From contig NW_019091431.1 in assembly GCF_001949145.1 (NCBI RefSeq), positions 822,352-886,351 of the forward strand: a DNA stretch of 64,000 nt, read 5' to 3'. The notes under the pieces are model-generated. The model made no database searches, had not been told where the DNA came from, and saw only the letters and a list, made by a program, of their open reading frames with translations. The position numbers were made by a program, and so were the translations under genes. Positions 48,001-60,548 of this stretch are shown in pieces. Origin of the DNA: Acanthaster planci (Eukaryota; Echinodermata; Asteroidea; Valvatida; Acanthasteridae). Every line of letters begins with the position of its first letter. Position 1 is the stretch's first letter.

Positions 48001-51000
48001 CAAGTTCCATGACTTCCTCCACGGTGGTCTTAGTTCCCAACTTCTTCATAGCTACCACTTGGAAACTGTAGCCGTGGAGATGCATTGGATGTGTACCTTC
48101 AAATGGTTTCCCTTCGTCAACAAGCACCAGCTCAATCGTCTGTACAGTGACAGTAAACCATATATAATCAAAGCTACCAGAAATTCTCAGCCACCAAAGG
48201 ATATTTCCGGTATTTTTTTTTTTTTTGCTTTCATATACTACCAATGTGTTTATGTTCTACCAGGTACATCGGAATGTTAGGATTTTGGGCGCTTACAACC
48301 ATGGCAACGCGGTCTTAGTAAAACAATACTTAACACAACAGTGAATTGTACACAACAGAAACTTGTTTAGATTTTTTATCAGATTCCTATTAGGAAGTCC
48401 TACTTTCATTATTGCGGTATATGCAATTACCTTTCCTAGTTCCACTTCAACAACGTGGGTACATTCGCAGTACTCCTCCTTGCAGTGTTCTCTCATGGCC
48501 ATCGTATTATCCAAAGTACACATTTCAAACTCATTGATGTCACTGTGCTGGGTCAGGGGAGGCACGGCAGGCGGCTTGAAGGACACGTGGTTGATCTGCG
48601 AGGAAAAGGTCCAGTGTCGCCGAGAGACTGCGTGGGATGGGTAGTAATCAGGGTGGTTGTAGATAGGATTATTGACGCCCTCAAAGTCCAAGCCCAAGTA
48701 AACGGTTCGGTACACATTCTCCAGTGGGGCTTCGTCCTTCTTTTCTGAATTTGACAAAATCGACAAATAATACTTTATAAACGTATTTGATAAATGTGAA
48801 TTTTTAATCTGCTTTACGGTAGTTTGTGTGGAATCAGGGAGCCTTTTCCTTTTCTGCTGATCAAGCGTTTGACTTGATAAGCACTAAACTCCACTATAGG
48901 GTTGACTTCAAGAAATTCGAGTGGGTCATTCATTGAAGTACATCAAAAAACGGCCGCTGGTCCGTTTTAAATTATGAAGTTAAGCTATGAACGCATGGTG
49001 GTCAACTTTTCTTTGATCGAAAATAAATGATCTTCCTCATTGGTGTTACCTAGTGCAACAAGCTGATTGACGTTCATGACTGTTTCTGAGGGTTCTTGGT
49101 TGACCGGGTTCAGGATTACCCCTTTGCGGATGGGTGGATCATCCTCTGGTGTCACTGGCTCATCATCAGCACCTTCGTAGATCAATGAGGCCAATGCTTG
49201 AACGTTGGCGCCTGTACAGTAACCCACAGCTCGAACTCGCATCCAGTACTTGCCAACGGGTTGGTTGGCGTCGAGTATAAAGTCAAACCGTTCTCCTCCG
49301 TACAGGACAAAACGGGACACTTCGACCGGTTCGAAGGGAAACCCATCGCTTGTGATAACCGTCAGGTTATGATTGTCTACTGATACCTCGATGGCACAAT
49401 CCAAGATGGCGTTGCTGATTGTACGAAAGCGATATCGCTTGCCTTGCTGCACATGGAATGTTTCCCTTGGCGTCTTTATGGTCTGATTGGTGTTTTGGTC
49501 GAAGAACTCCATCTTCTGCCCCCTACCGTTGATTAAAACTGAATCAGGGAAACCTGATGAAGTGCTGAGGTGATGGCCTGTGTAGCGATTCACAGCTAAG
49601 TCACTGATCCAGTCGTGGACAAAGACCACGTGGTCGGGAAAGTCGTAGTCGTACAAGCCGCTGTGAGGGTCATCCGGAGCGGATTGTTTCACGATGAACG
49701 GCCCGAAAATGCCATCAGACCTCTGCAGGCCCGAATGTGAGTGCCACCAATGGGTCCCTGGCGTGTCAGCTGTGAACTCATAAGTAAAGCTTGAGCCAGC
49801 AGGAATGGAGCATTGGGTTACGGAGGATGTCCCATCCATGTACGGCGTCCCTCGTTGATGAAGCCCATGCCAGTGGATAGTAACACCCTCAGAGTTAATT
49901 AACAGGTTGTTGACCTTCACAAAAACGATGTCGTGCTCACAGACCTGTTTCAAATGAGACAAAAATATAAAATAAATTATAACCTTCTGTAGTAACATAA
50001 AAAGGCTTAGCCTTATTTCATTGACATGCACTGAAAACGCATGTCTTACTTAATATCACTTCGTCAGAGGTAATGACATGTATATTGCTTTCATTCTTAT
50101 TAACCGGCGGGATTTGAATCATGATGGAAAGATTATTGTTTCAAGGTGGAGGTTCTAGAAACATATACACCGATTTATCACTCATACCTGTATTCTGTTG
50201 AAATCCCGTTTTCACATGAACGAATTCTCGAAGAGCATGCCGTTATTCTTTCATTAATTGTAGGAATGACCTCAACCGTGTTTCGAATCTCCCAGACTCC
50301 TGTTCTTTTTAATCATCCACTTGTTATGGGTTCTTTCCTGGGTCAAGGACTTTCGCAGCGGAACAATTCGACCTTTCCATATTCTTATGAGCAGCTAAGC
50401 TAAACAGTTCATAAAGGGGGCACAGTGTCCAATGACACAGCTTTCAAGGGCGTAAACAGAATACAAAGCCTTCCTTATCGGCAACAAACCTGAACGTGTG
50501 GTCCGGGAAACTGCCTATTGACGACTGCCACCGCCCGTGGTACGCCATCGAGTGTAAAGCAATGCGGACGATGACAGTCACTCATGTTGAAGGGGCAATT
50601 GTAGCAAGCTTTCGACATGCTGAATGACCACTCCACGGTGAATTCGTAGCGACAGATACGGGGCTTTGGGGGCCATGAGCAGCTTCGCAAGCAATCGTGG
50701 TTCGAATCTTCCTCGCTCAGTGCTATATGAACAGTTCACAGGATAAGAATGCACAGGCGCAGTACTTAAAAACTGTCAGGAAGTAATCCTAAGTATTCTC
50801 ATTAGGCAATGCAATTTCATTTGTTGTATAAAATCTTGTCAGTACCAACTCTCAAAATTCAAACATGGGTTACTTAAATCCTGTGTAATGAAACAAATCT
50901 TACTTCTGACTTGACTGAGTCATCTGTAATTGATATCTGTAATGCACAACAGAAAACTCTGCTCAACCGGACGTCTGGACTCACTTGCTAATTTTGTTTA

Positions 51001-51108
51001 CATTTTTCAACATTTTTCCTTACCTGTTATTGGCAGAGTCTGTAACAAAACTAAATACAGGACTACTGCAAAGGTTGCTTGAATTCTTCCAAGAGTCAGA
51101 ATAACCAT
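45079..51108 (-). CDS. Laccase-like multicopper oxidase MCO3 with hydrophobic C-terminal tail, 7 exons
   Basis: Exons 51108-51024, 50722-50490, 49944-49050, 48744-48431, 48139-47992, 47522-47383, 45294-45079, again with intron phases 1,0,1,0,1,0, encode 676 residues. [20 protein letters not shown] is a signal peptide. The Cys-rich segment (CLRSC...ICRYEF...ACYNCP...DC) and PGPHVQ precede the cupredoxin domains. Copper ligands: HWHG (H130, H132), WHSH (H174, H176), HPMHLHG (H526, H529, H531), [12 protein letters not shown] (H597, C598, H599, H603, M608). Unlike MCO1 and MCO2 it ends in a Pro/Thr spacer ([11 protein letters not shown]), a basic RRFSR, and about 18 hydrophobic residues ([18 protein letters not shown]), so it may be GPI-anchored or a type I membrane protein with its active site outside the cell. 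It is convergent to MCO2. The last intron is 2.1 kb. Confidence 0.93.
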
Positions 51109-52708
51109 TTTCCTTTCTCGATGCTTCTGATAAATAAATATACGATAGCAGTCACGTTAATTATTTGACATGAAGATTAACAATATTTCAAAGAAAATAT
51201 TTTCATCATTGTTTGTAATATATAATTATACTAAATTTCCCATTTGAAAAGTGAAGTCACATATAACAAATCATCTTTTCACGTAGCTAATACAATATTT
51301 GTTACTAGGAAAAGTAATAAAACGGGATGCTTAAGCTACAATCTGGCGGACCGGTAGTGTAGTAACAAATCTTTGGGAAGTTATGCTGTGAGGCGGAGAA
51401 TAACATAATCCCACCAAAAAGTAGAGTTAAATTTTCTCCCGTGATTTTTCGTGGGACACAGCATCCATACCAGAGCTATTCGGAGGATAAAATAATAATT
51501 GTCAACTTAGATGTGAAAATGTCAGAGGGAGCGTTTGGCCACAGCTTGTGCAAATCGCCTTCAGATAAAATCGACACAGGGTCTCCGAAAGAATCATCCT
51601 TGCCTTTTTTCTGGAGGGATCACACTTCCATTCAGTTCGAATGATACGTTAATTTTCAGTCGCCTCAGGGTTTAAAACAAGATTGAAATCGACTCTAAGA
51701 GAAGACGAGATTTCACGATGGATCATCGCAATGCAAAAGCCTGAACCAACACAGTGAAAAACAAGTAGACAGGTAGTGTAACTGCGGTACCTGAACACAT
51801 AACCTTTTAAATAATTAATCAATCCAGGCAAGGTTTACGTAGTAATACCTCACCTGTCAAGTTAGCAAGCCACCGAGATTTGGTTTTGCCATGTAAACCG
51901 ACATATTTACAAAGTGTGACCAGTTCCTCCATCAAAGCGTGTGGGTGCGTAGAACTACCCGCATGGTTGTCGCTTCACCAAGGTACAAAGTTTAAGTCAA
52001 TTAGGTCATTACACTCAGCGTTTTACCTTGAATACAAGAACAGAGAACACTCAAAGTCCTTCCCTCTACTAAATGGTCTCATGATTAGAATTTGTTGACG
52101 TAATATTCAGTGATAACTTCTATGCTAACACATGGCTAACGTGGGTCAAAGTTATACACGGGGATTCGTCCGTTTGTGTAGATGTTACCACCCTGATTTT
52201 CACCCATGACATGAAGATAAGAGTCATATTGTTTGGAAAGGTGTCCTGAAAGGAAACCTATACTCCTCTACAATGCTATGCGTTTCTACTACCCATAGAT
52301 ACACTCCTGGAGAAGCGTTAGTCTGATCATAATTCATACTAATTGCATCAGAAGGTACAGTTGGCATATTTCAACCTGTTGGCAATCTTGTCATGCATTT
52401 ACAGTCTTTGATGGTGAAGCACTGCTGTAATACCTAAAATTTAAATTCTTTGAGGCCAGGGCCGTTTACCAATACTCTGCTTCGGCTCTGTTTCAGGCTT
52501 CAACTGTTTTTTACTGTCTGACTTTGAAGCTGTAAGTGCACTAATTAGTCTAATAGTGCCACAAAACATCAAATAAGATGCAAGAGAGCAAAAACTTACA
52601 GTAATCCAATTTGATTTAAACGCTTCAGGCCTACAATCGGGGATTGGTTTCGGGCACGAAGCCTGAGACGGAGACGAAGTTGGAAAACGGCCGTGGCTAA
52701 AACTTCAA
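51109..52708. other. Intergenic region upstream of MCO3
   Basis: The first few hundred bases should hold the minus-strand MCO3 promoter; an AT-rich stretch at 51,130-51,143 (minus GTATATTTATTTATC) is close to the ATG but not a clear TATA box. No gene is recognised in the rest. Confidence 0.4.
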
Positions 52709-52886
52709 TAATACGGGCGTTTTACAATAGTGCGCCTTCAAGGATTTGCAACGCGTTGACCAATCACAGTGCGCGAAATCTGTCAACCAAATACGCGTTT
52801 GGAAAGGGTCGACAGATTTCGCGCACTGTAATTGTTCAACGCCTTGCGATCTCTTGGAGGCGCACTATTGTGAATCGCTCGTATTA
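52709..52886. mobile_element. Palindromic foldback element (178 bp)
   Basis: Two 76-base arms, 52,709-52,784 and 52,811-52,886, are near-perfect reverse complements around a 26-base loop. Examples are TAATACGGGCG against CGCTCGTATTA, ACAATAGTGCGCC against GGCGCACTATTGT, and CAGTGCGCGAAATCTGTC against GACAGATTTCGCGCACTG. It has no coding function; an apparent 64-codon frame through it is incidental. It is probably a MITE of unknown superfamily that can form a long hairpin. Confidence 0.85.
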
Positions 52887-53434
52887 ACGTGAGTGGGATA
52901 TTAGGCCTGTTGTGTCACCGAATTAACAATCAGAACGTATCGTCTTAATTCTACCATAGGTTTGCCATTCATTGTTTTAGTCTCACAACCCAACCTTCAG
53001 TTTAAACACTGCATAAACTGTGTATTCCTTGCTGAACTCAAACCTGAGCTTAGAGCTATGTGCTGCGTGCATACTTTTAATTCTTCAATGTGATAGGTTT
53101 GTGGTATTTTCTTTATTTAGTTAAGAACGTCCTTGTATATCTCCTTGGTGATAATGATAAGCAGCTAAGACAATCAGTGAATCTTTACAATGCCCAAAAC
53201 TGTTTGTGTGCGCTTCTTTCATCTCAATGATAAATTCTTTCTTAATATCTCCATCCTTTAGAGCTGACATTTTTGATAAAGATGTCTGTTTTTTCACCCA
53301 TAAGTAATCTGTTTGCTATCCTCTCTAAAACTAGGGTCATTTGACTTCTGTACCGCCAATCTCAATTTGTTGGCAATTTGTCGACTGGAATATAAGTGTT
53401 TCTACAAAGTGCCGCAATCAGGCAAATCTGAGGG

Positions 53435-53615
53435 GGGAATAGGGCCATTCCTCAGGAGCTTTTTTTTTTGTAATAATGAGAAACAATTTTGCTAGACTTT
53501 TGTACTTCCTTCTAAAAGCGCATTAGAAAACCCAAAATCTAGGTTACGATATCATACTGTTCCGCACCCCTTGACAAAAAATGTGAGTCCCCAATTAAAC
53601 TTTGGATCCGCCCTT
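53435..53615 (-). repeat. Copy 3 of the GGATCC-ended dispersed repeat
   Basis: On the minus strand it begins AGGGCGGATCCAAAG (GGATCC at 53,604-53,609), contains GGGTTTTCTAATG, and ends with an A-run, GCTCCTGAGGAATGGCCC and a C-run. The landmark order matches copy 2 near 15.4 kb. Confidence 0.5.
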
Positions 53616-56600
53616 AATGTCGTTGTACAGACACCATCCATCTCCTGACTCTGCAGCAGTTGTTTGAATTTGTCACAGCGTATATTGTGGTATTATACCA
53701 GCCAGTGCAACTTACAAATCTACATATTGTTTCATCACACAAAGGTCAAAACGGCTTCGAAGTTTATACCCGAAGGGTGTTCTCACTGACCTTTGTTATG
53801 TTACCTTAAAAAGCTATTGCATGTATATGCAAAGACTGCCGTGCACAGTACATGTGTTAAGATAGTGGGCGAGGATTTAAAGCTTTAGAAATACCAAAAA
53901 CGTTGACTTTTGGGGAAAGTGCCAAAGCAGCATTCACTGCTGGATCAGCGTGCCATTGATGAAGAAACCTCAGCTACTTTTACAAGAAAAAGTTTTACAT
54001 GAAAATTAGCCTCACCGCCTAATTTGCAGCCTATGACGGACGTAGGCCTACGGTTGCTGTGAAACCAAGCATTTGCCCTCTACATAAATGCTGGCCGATC
54101 TTGGCCACGTGGTACTTTGACATCTTTCAGTCGCAAATTACTTGTGAAATGAGCAACGACCTTGTCGATCCAATATGTAACTCTGACGTCGGAAGGTAAC
54201 CTTCCTATCCGATGGAAAAGAAGTTTATTTAGAATGACCTGACTCCCTTCAGTAACTACCCGTGGCACCCTTCATTACAAAAGCTCACAACAAAGAGTCA
54301 ACCCAGAAAATATTTGAAGACAACTATTTCGTGACAAAGTTTCTGAATAGAGTAGGCCCTGTGCTTGTTACCAATTATCAATAAAAAAAGCAAGGCTCTG
54401 AGGGGAATGCGTGAATTTCACGCCGCGGCAGTAAAGCTTTGCTCTATTGTGTATAGGGAATTGTGTTAAATGGCGCCTGCAGTTTTTAGGCTTTGTAAAG
54501 ACGCTCCATCCCAAATAGTAGAGTGGACCATAGCAAGGCCTTTTACAAAAGTCTAACAATGGGGCTTTGTAAAAGGTTCAGCATTGCAATTATCCTAAAA
54601 GGCCAAGGATATGTGTTGTAAGGTCTCTCCTGTGGTGCTGCATATACAGTGATTTGTTCAAACCCAAAAAGGACCTCACAAGCAACCCTAAACTAAATGT
54701 TAAATATGGAATAGTTGCATTTGTCTTTCATGAATGCGATATATTTCAGGCATTTTAAATAAATTTTGATGATATATTCTTGTTAATGCTCTTTGTAAGA
54801 CCAACAGGTTTGAAGTAAATGGTATACAACTGAGTTGTGAATCAAGTTAAGTTACACAGTTGCAGTACCATGCAAATTAACGCATGTTGTTTCTCCAACA
54901 ACTGAAGAAACTTCATTTGGACAACACACTTTTGGTTTTATGGAAAAGTCATTTATTTAGTCTATACTCCTATTTAATTTGATTTGTATTTGAAGCAAAA
55001 CAGGGATAAAATAAATCGGCCTCGGAAAACAGCTCAAAAATTATTGGCTTGGAATTACCCACCCTTGAAAGTCTGTACATTGATAGAACCCTGTCCAAGG
55101 TAAACAGTATTACGCAAGACCCATCTCATCCTTTATTTAATAATTACAGTATCAACAAATCAGGACTGCACGTGTGTGTTCCCCTTAGCAACAAAGCTCG
55201 TTATAGACTGTCATTTGTACCGGACTCAATTCATTCCTTCAACAGTAGAGTTACCAGATGAACACTTGCTGCATAGTCTTTCGACGTACGGGGGTAAATT
55301 AATTCAGTACAGTTGTGACTTTTAGGTGAAAATTAATTGCTGTTCTATTTGTAAAACCCAGTAGTTTTGAATCATGCAATTCAAAATATGTTTTTGCGAA
55401 TTTCTGGTGGATAGGGTTGATATGAAGTATCTTATTATGGAGAAATATTGTTGTTATGTTTTGTGTTTAAAATCCAATGTAAGGTAAATTTCCGTATGGA
55501 CAATAAAGGTATCAAATCATCGGTTCTGTATTTATGTTTGTGTAGCTGCTCGACGAAATTAGAATTCGTCATTTTCCACCGCCTGTCTTGAAAACTGTAA
55601 TAAAAGTAATTATGTATATTTTTGATTGGTTATAAATTGACGTCCGGCTCTTCAGGAGTATTTCTCGGTGTGCCAATTGCATAGAGAATCAGTTAGTTGA
55701 TTTAGATTGAATCTAACATTGTGCTCATAAACTTCATTCTTTCTGTTCAATGTCGGAGCTTACTGTAAAACAGTCCCTTCACCGTCTTTGCTACTCAAGT
55801 TTGGAATCACGTATCAGTGCTATAACCTTCATGAACCCTCGTATGGAAATCTTACCGATATTGTTCACAACAAAATTTATGTGGAGCCCTAGCAGGTGGT
55901 TTTTATTTTATCATGCGCTTGACCCTAATGTCACTGGGACCGTGACTGGTATAGATACAGGACCTGTGGACGGGGCGTAGTGCCACCGAAGTAATGGCGT
56001 CTACATGGATCAGTCTTGAACCCCGACGGTCCTCAATCCTCTGATTTCAATATGATTTTTACATATACAGCATATAGGGGTTAGGGTTATTATAATCCAC
56101 AAAGACGGCGGTACCTCTCGAATAAGGTTGGGGGTACCAGGGAAGCACACAACCAATAATAATACATGTAATTGAAATATTTTTTTAATATTTTGTTATA
56201 ATGTGTTGCTGTTATTGCTCTCATCCAGGGGGGCACGCACCTGGGAAATAGACTATAATCTCTGAGACGCACAAGTCTAAGACCCGCAGAATCTAATATG
56301 GAGGCAGCATGACCCGTCGCCTCCACTAAATAATTATATTTGTGGACGTTTTCCCTCCCCTACACTGCCAACAATGATCTGCAATCAGTTTCAGGTTTGT
56401 GTGATTGAACATTTGTCCACCTGGTTGTATTTTTTCTTTTTTTTTTGGTACCAAACATTCACCGTTTCGTTGTATCAGTATTTAGAAAGACACGCCGATA
56501 CAGACAAGCAAAGACTTCACTAGTAAACCCAGACGTCCCTTTTAGTGACGTTTTCTTGTCAATATTTTAAGCTGTTTCTTCTTGGTGATATTTCTGTAGT

Positions 56601-57466
56601 TTAGTCACTGTACACACAATGCGACGTTTTTCAGAACTGAAACGTCATTTTTCATGGCAATCAGTGAACTATATCTATTGCTAAGGTCGGTCGATTGCCA
56701 ATCTGCCGTGCCGTTAATTGATTCCCACGAGAAGTTCCACTCAAGTTGCGTACTCAAAGGTCTGTTTCGTATCTTGCGATGTTAAATACAACGCTTACCT
56801 GGTGCCTGGGCGTTGGCAACTGAACACTCTGCACTGCCGTCTGGGAGCGACTAAGATAAGCACGGCGGCGGACAAACTGAAGCCAACTCTTTTTCTGCGG
56901 TAGTACACCGTACACGCTTCGCTGAACAAAGTTAGAATTGTAAATGAAGATCAAGGGTGAGGCGGATTCATTCAAAGGTGCTTGGGTTTTTGTTTGTATT
57001 GCTTGCATAACGTCACTGACAAAGTTTTGGTGCACGCAGCAAGTGCGATGCTCAGGGCAGAGTGTTGAGATGGGTTCATGTGATGAGCAAGTTCGATATT
57101 TCAGCAGCGCATGCCAAGTGACTTCGTCACACACGCGGCCGCATACACAGTTACCTTATATGCCTACTGTGAACATTCCTTTCTTTTCGTGGAGTTAAGA
57201 AAACTCAGTGAGAATACTGGTTTTTCTTGAACTGGGAACACGATTTTCTGCTGGATTTTTGTAAAAGGTTTCGTTGTCTGTTCCTCTTTTACGACGGATG
57301 ACCCGTACCCCAAAATACCTCTAAACTTTTTTTTCAGAACGTGTGTAAGTCCGCAGAGCGTCTTCCTTTCCTGCATCGTGTGGACATCTTTTGTTCACAA
57401 GTCTACACTAGGTATGTAAGGTTACCACATAATTGATAGCAGGTTTCCATTGGACAAACACCAAAG
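53616..57466. other. Gene-poor region
   Basis: No gene recognised. A short hairpin with arms CCTTTTACAAAAG (54,539-54,551) and GCTTTGTAAAAGG (54,564-54,576) is visible. Overlapping open frames of 61-126 codons on both strands at 56.7-57.2 kb show no recognisable domain. Confidence 0.4.
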
Positions 57467-57560
57467 TTGCGCGTTAACTACCGGTTCCATGGTTTCATGC
57501 AACTCTGTGTGCAGTGGGCGTGGTTTAAACCGAAGTGACGTCACACTTACGATCCGGATT
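57467..57560 (+). repeat. Partial copy of the 15.6-kb MITE
   Basis: Shares TTGCGCGTTAACT, CCGGTTCCATGGTT, GTGCAGTGGGCGTGGTTTAA and AAGTGACGTCACACTTACGA, then CCGGATT, with 15,632-15,768, but with an internal deletion of about 40 bases. The left terminal repeat found at 15,569 is missing or diverged. Confidence 0.7.
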
Positions 57561-60409
57561 CGGAAACAGCTATACGCGAGCGTAAAAGTCTGTCCTATCA
57601 GCGTAGCCATAAACTGACTCGTGCGCTCGCTTGTTCTTAAAAATGAGGACTTTTAGAAACACCGAACTAGCTCATCGTAAAAACAGTAGGCAGTGGTGCT
57701 TCCCCTGGGTTATTAGCTTGTCAACTCCAGAGATGTATTGCTTCAGCTTCACATTAATTACCTTTTGATTAAGTCGTGGTGAAATTCCTTCAGTCGTAAA
57801 ATTCCTGATGTTACTCCCCGAGTAACTCCCAAATTTTAATTCTTGTTAAATTCCTTTATCGATAACAAATAAATTACTAGCAAAACTTATCTCAATGTCC
57901 CTGCACAATGGATCTCAAGTACATGTGTATGTGTGATAGGCTATATCTTTACGTCACCAACACTTCACAGTGATCTAGCCAGCCTCCACGGGACTGTGTA
58001 CAACCTAATCCACATGATTCAATAACGTGCCTTATACAAACAAGGTACCGAAAGTTAACACTGCGCGTGCGCCAAGACAAGCCATACAGCAGTCACAAAA
58101 CATGATCAAAATCTCTCCAGCCAAAAGTGTTCAAATGCGGACAGCAAAATGGTGGCTCCACAGCATGCAAACAAGTGGAATTCCTTGAAAACATTCCAAT
58201 ACAAACTGACAGTAACTGTCGTGTCAAGAAAGCGAGGAGAGAGAGTGCGTGTGCCCAACTCTATACCCATGTAGCCACGTGTATAGTATTACGTAGTTTC
58301 ATAAAATAAAACTCTCAGTGACAAATGTGTTCACGCATCATGACACCAAGACTACACGTCAGACCCTGTGTTTACATCAAACAATACCGAGATAAACTTG
58401 CTGAAAAATTATAATAGCCCAAAAGATCCAAAGAGGCTAAGTGTACACCCCGTCTTTTACCATGGCTACGGCAAACGAGCGGGTATCTTAAAGGTGCACT
58501 CCGTCTGCACAGTATTATTCATGAATTCTACAAAATAAACGGAAAAAATCTCCAGACCCCCACAAAAGTTTGACTGAAATGCGATTTGGAAGACATTAAA
58601 TCGTTAACAATAAATGAGGCCTTACCAGCATCCTGTTTAAGAGCAGTGGGTACAAGCGAGTTGCAAGATGAAACAAGAGGCAAAGCTATTTCGCCCTTTA
58701 TCAATTCCTTTCCAATCATGCCATACTGATTTTTGCTTTGTTTTGTTTTGGTTTGGTTCAGTTTGGTTTGGTTTGCCAAATGTAATATTATATTAAGAAG
58801 TGGTCTTTCAACTTTTCCTGGGAAACGGCCGTTTCCTTTCACCCGCCCTAGACGAAGACAGTCTGACGTAAACGTCCAAATTCAACATGTGTCAGGCAAC
58901 TGGACTAGCCTTGCGTTCACGTCTTTAATAACTTCTCAGGGGAAGCCACTTTCAAGTTACTTACATCTTCACGACAGAATTCTCTCCTGAGATGGTATTT
59001 TAAGACATTTTCAAGGTTCTAATACATGGTACAGGTGTGTTAACTAGGCAATAATTTCCCAGATGTATGAGACTATATCAGTGGCTTTTACCGTGGTGCA
59101 CAAGGATAGTAATTGGCTTAGCTCGTCCTCTCTGTCCTTACAGTGTGCTGGGATGGGAAAATGCATGACGTAATTTTATCGACCACTCATTGGACAGAGT
59201 TGATTTTGAACAACGCAGATCCAATCATCCACGTGTACTGGACACGTGCACTCAATGTATGCCGATGTGTTGACTGCTCCTAACCCGCAACGCGTTTTGC
59301 GTCTGTTGATGTGACGTGTGACTGTGAGCTGTGGTGATTCTGATCGAAGCCGTGGTTGCTTTCTTCATTATTTTACTTAACAGAGGAGAGCGCTCTCTCA
59401 ATTGCACAATTGTCAGAAATTAACCAGTTGCAGTTTTTTCACAACACACGGAACACAAAATTCTAAATCAAAGCTCATAGTGTCGAATAACGACAAAGTT
59501 ATCAAGCATAAAACGTCATTTCCTCATGTGTCCGATTCCTACTTAAGCTACATTCCAAATCGCCAGACGCGTAACATTAAATATACCTCAGCCGTTGCTT
59601 CGTGTGTGCAATCATTTATTTATCATTTGCTCTAGGTAAAGACTTCGACAAAGTAATTCACATTGCACGATCATGCCATAGCCATGTGATTGTACTTTTA
59701 CCAAATGTTTCTTTTAATCGCTAGCATGTACGAAGGCTCGGCTGGTTCATGGATAGGACTCACGAATATTAACAGCGGATCAATCGGTTTACCATGAACA
59801 CCTGTCGTTTAGAGCACGATTAGAACGAACTTTAACACGTTGCAAAATCTCGAATTTTTAAAATTCTGTAAAAGGGGAAGAATCCATTAGAAACCCATTG
59901 CATCTCTGCGCGTACTCGCTTCGATCAAATTTGAGTATTATTGTACATTTTATTTGTGTGTACTTAAATCGCTGGAAATCTCCCAAATGCATTCATGCTC
60001 ATCCAAAGTGATTATGATAGAAATCCACCGTTTTTTGTTCAAGGTTGGCATAAATATTGTCGCTTGGTTTTGATATTCCATGCGAATCGGGTACTCAGAG
60101 TTAAACTCTTTGCTTTTTTTAATTGGTGTTATTTTTCCGAAATACCGAGCTGTACATGTTATACTGAGGCAAGGTTCAGGGCCTTTGAAGATGCTGAATC
60201 ATTGTAATTTGAATCACATTTGGAGATAAGTTGTTGGACCACAGTCACTGCGTTGTTGCGGAATTTGTCGCCTCATAGGGCTTTTTTTTCCCAAAACTAC
60301 GTCATGCATTCCGTGAGGAGCACACATCAAATCTTGAAGCAGTACATGTATATTCACCTTGTATATGTAGCACTGACTTCACAAGGTTCAACGAGTGGAA
60401 AATCCCCAG
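57561..60409. other. Intergenic region upstream of the GPCR gene
   Basis: No gene recognised. A short low-complexity GTTTG/GTTTT run lies at about 58,734-58,776. All other open frames are short and without family resemblance. Confidence 0.4.
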
Positions 60410-60470
60410 CCAATCAGTCGAGGCATTGCACTCTCTCCTGGACAGGCTTTTCGATTGACAGGTATAAATT
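60410..60470 (+). promoter_or_regulatory. CCAAT and TATA boxes of the GPCR gene
   Basis: CCAAT at 60,410-60,414 and TATAAATT at 60,463-60,470 are spaced about 50 bases apart, the usual core-promoter arrangement. Transcription would start near 60,495, leaving about 55 bases of 5' UTR before ATG 60,549. This also argues against the upstream in-frame ATG at 60,498, which would leave almost no leader. Confidence 0.6.
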
Positions 60471-60548
60471 GGTTGGCAGGATTCAATTTGCCCATAAGTG
60501 CGCTATCATTTGAGGGGAAAGAGTCGAGCTTACACACCAAGGAGCCCC

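Noticed and set aside
56754-57134. 126-codon minus-strand frame
   Set aside because: No signal peptide, domain or splice support, and it overlaps other chance frames on the opposite strand.
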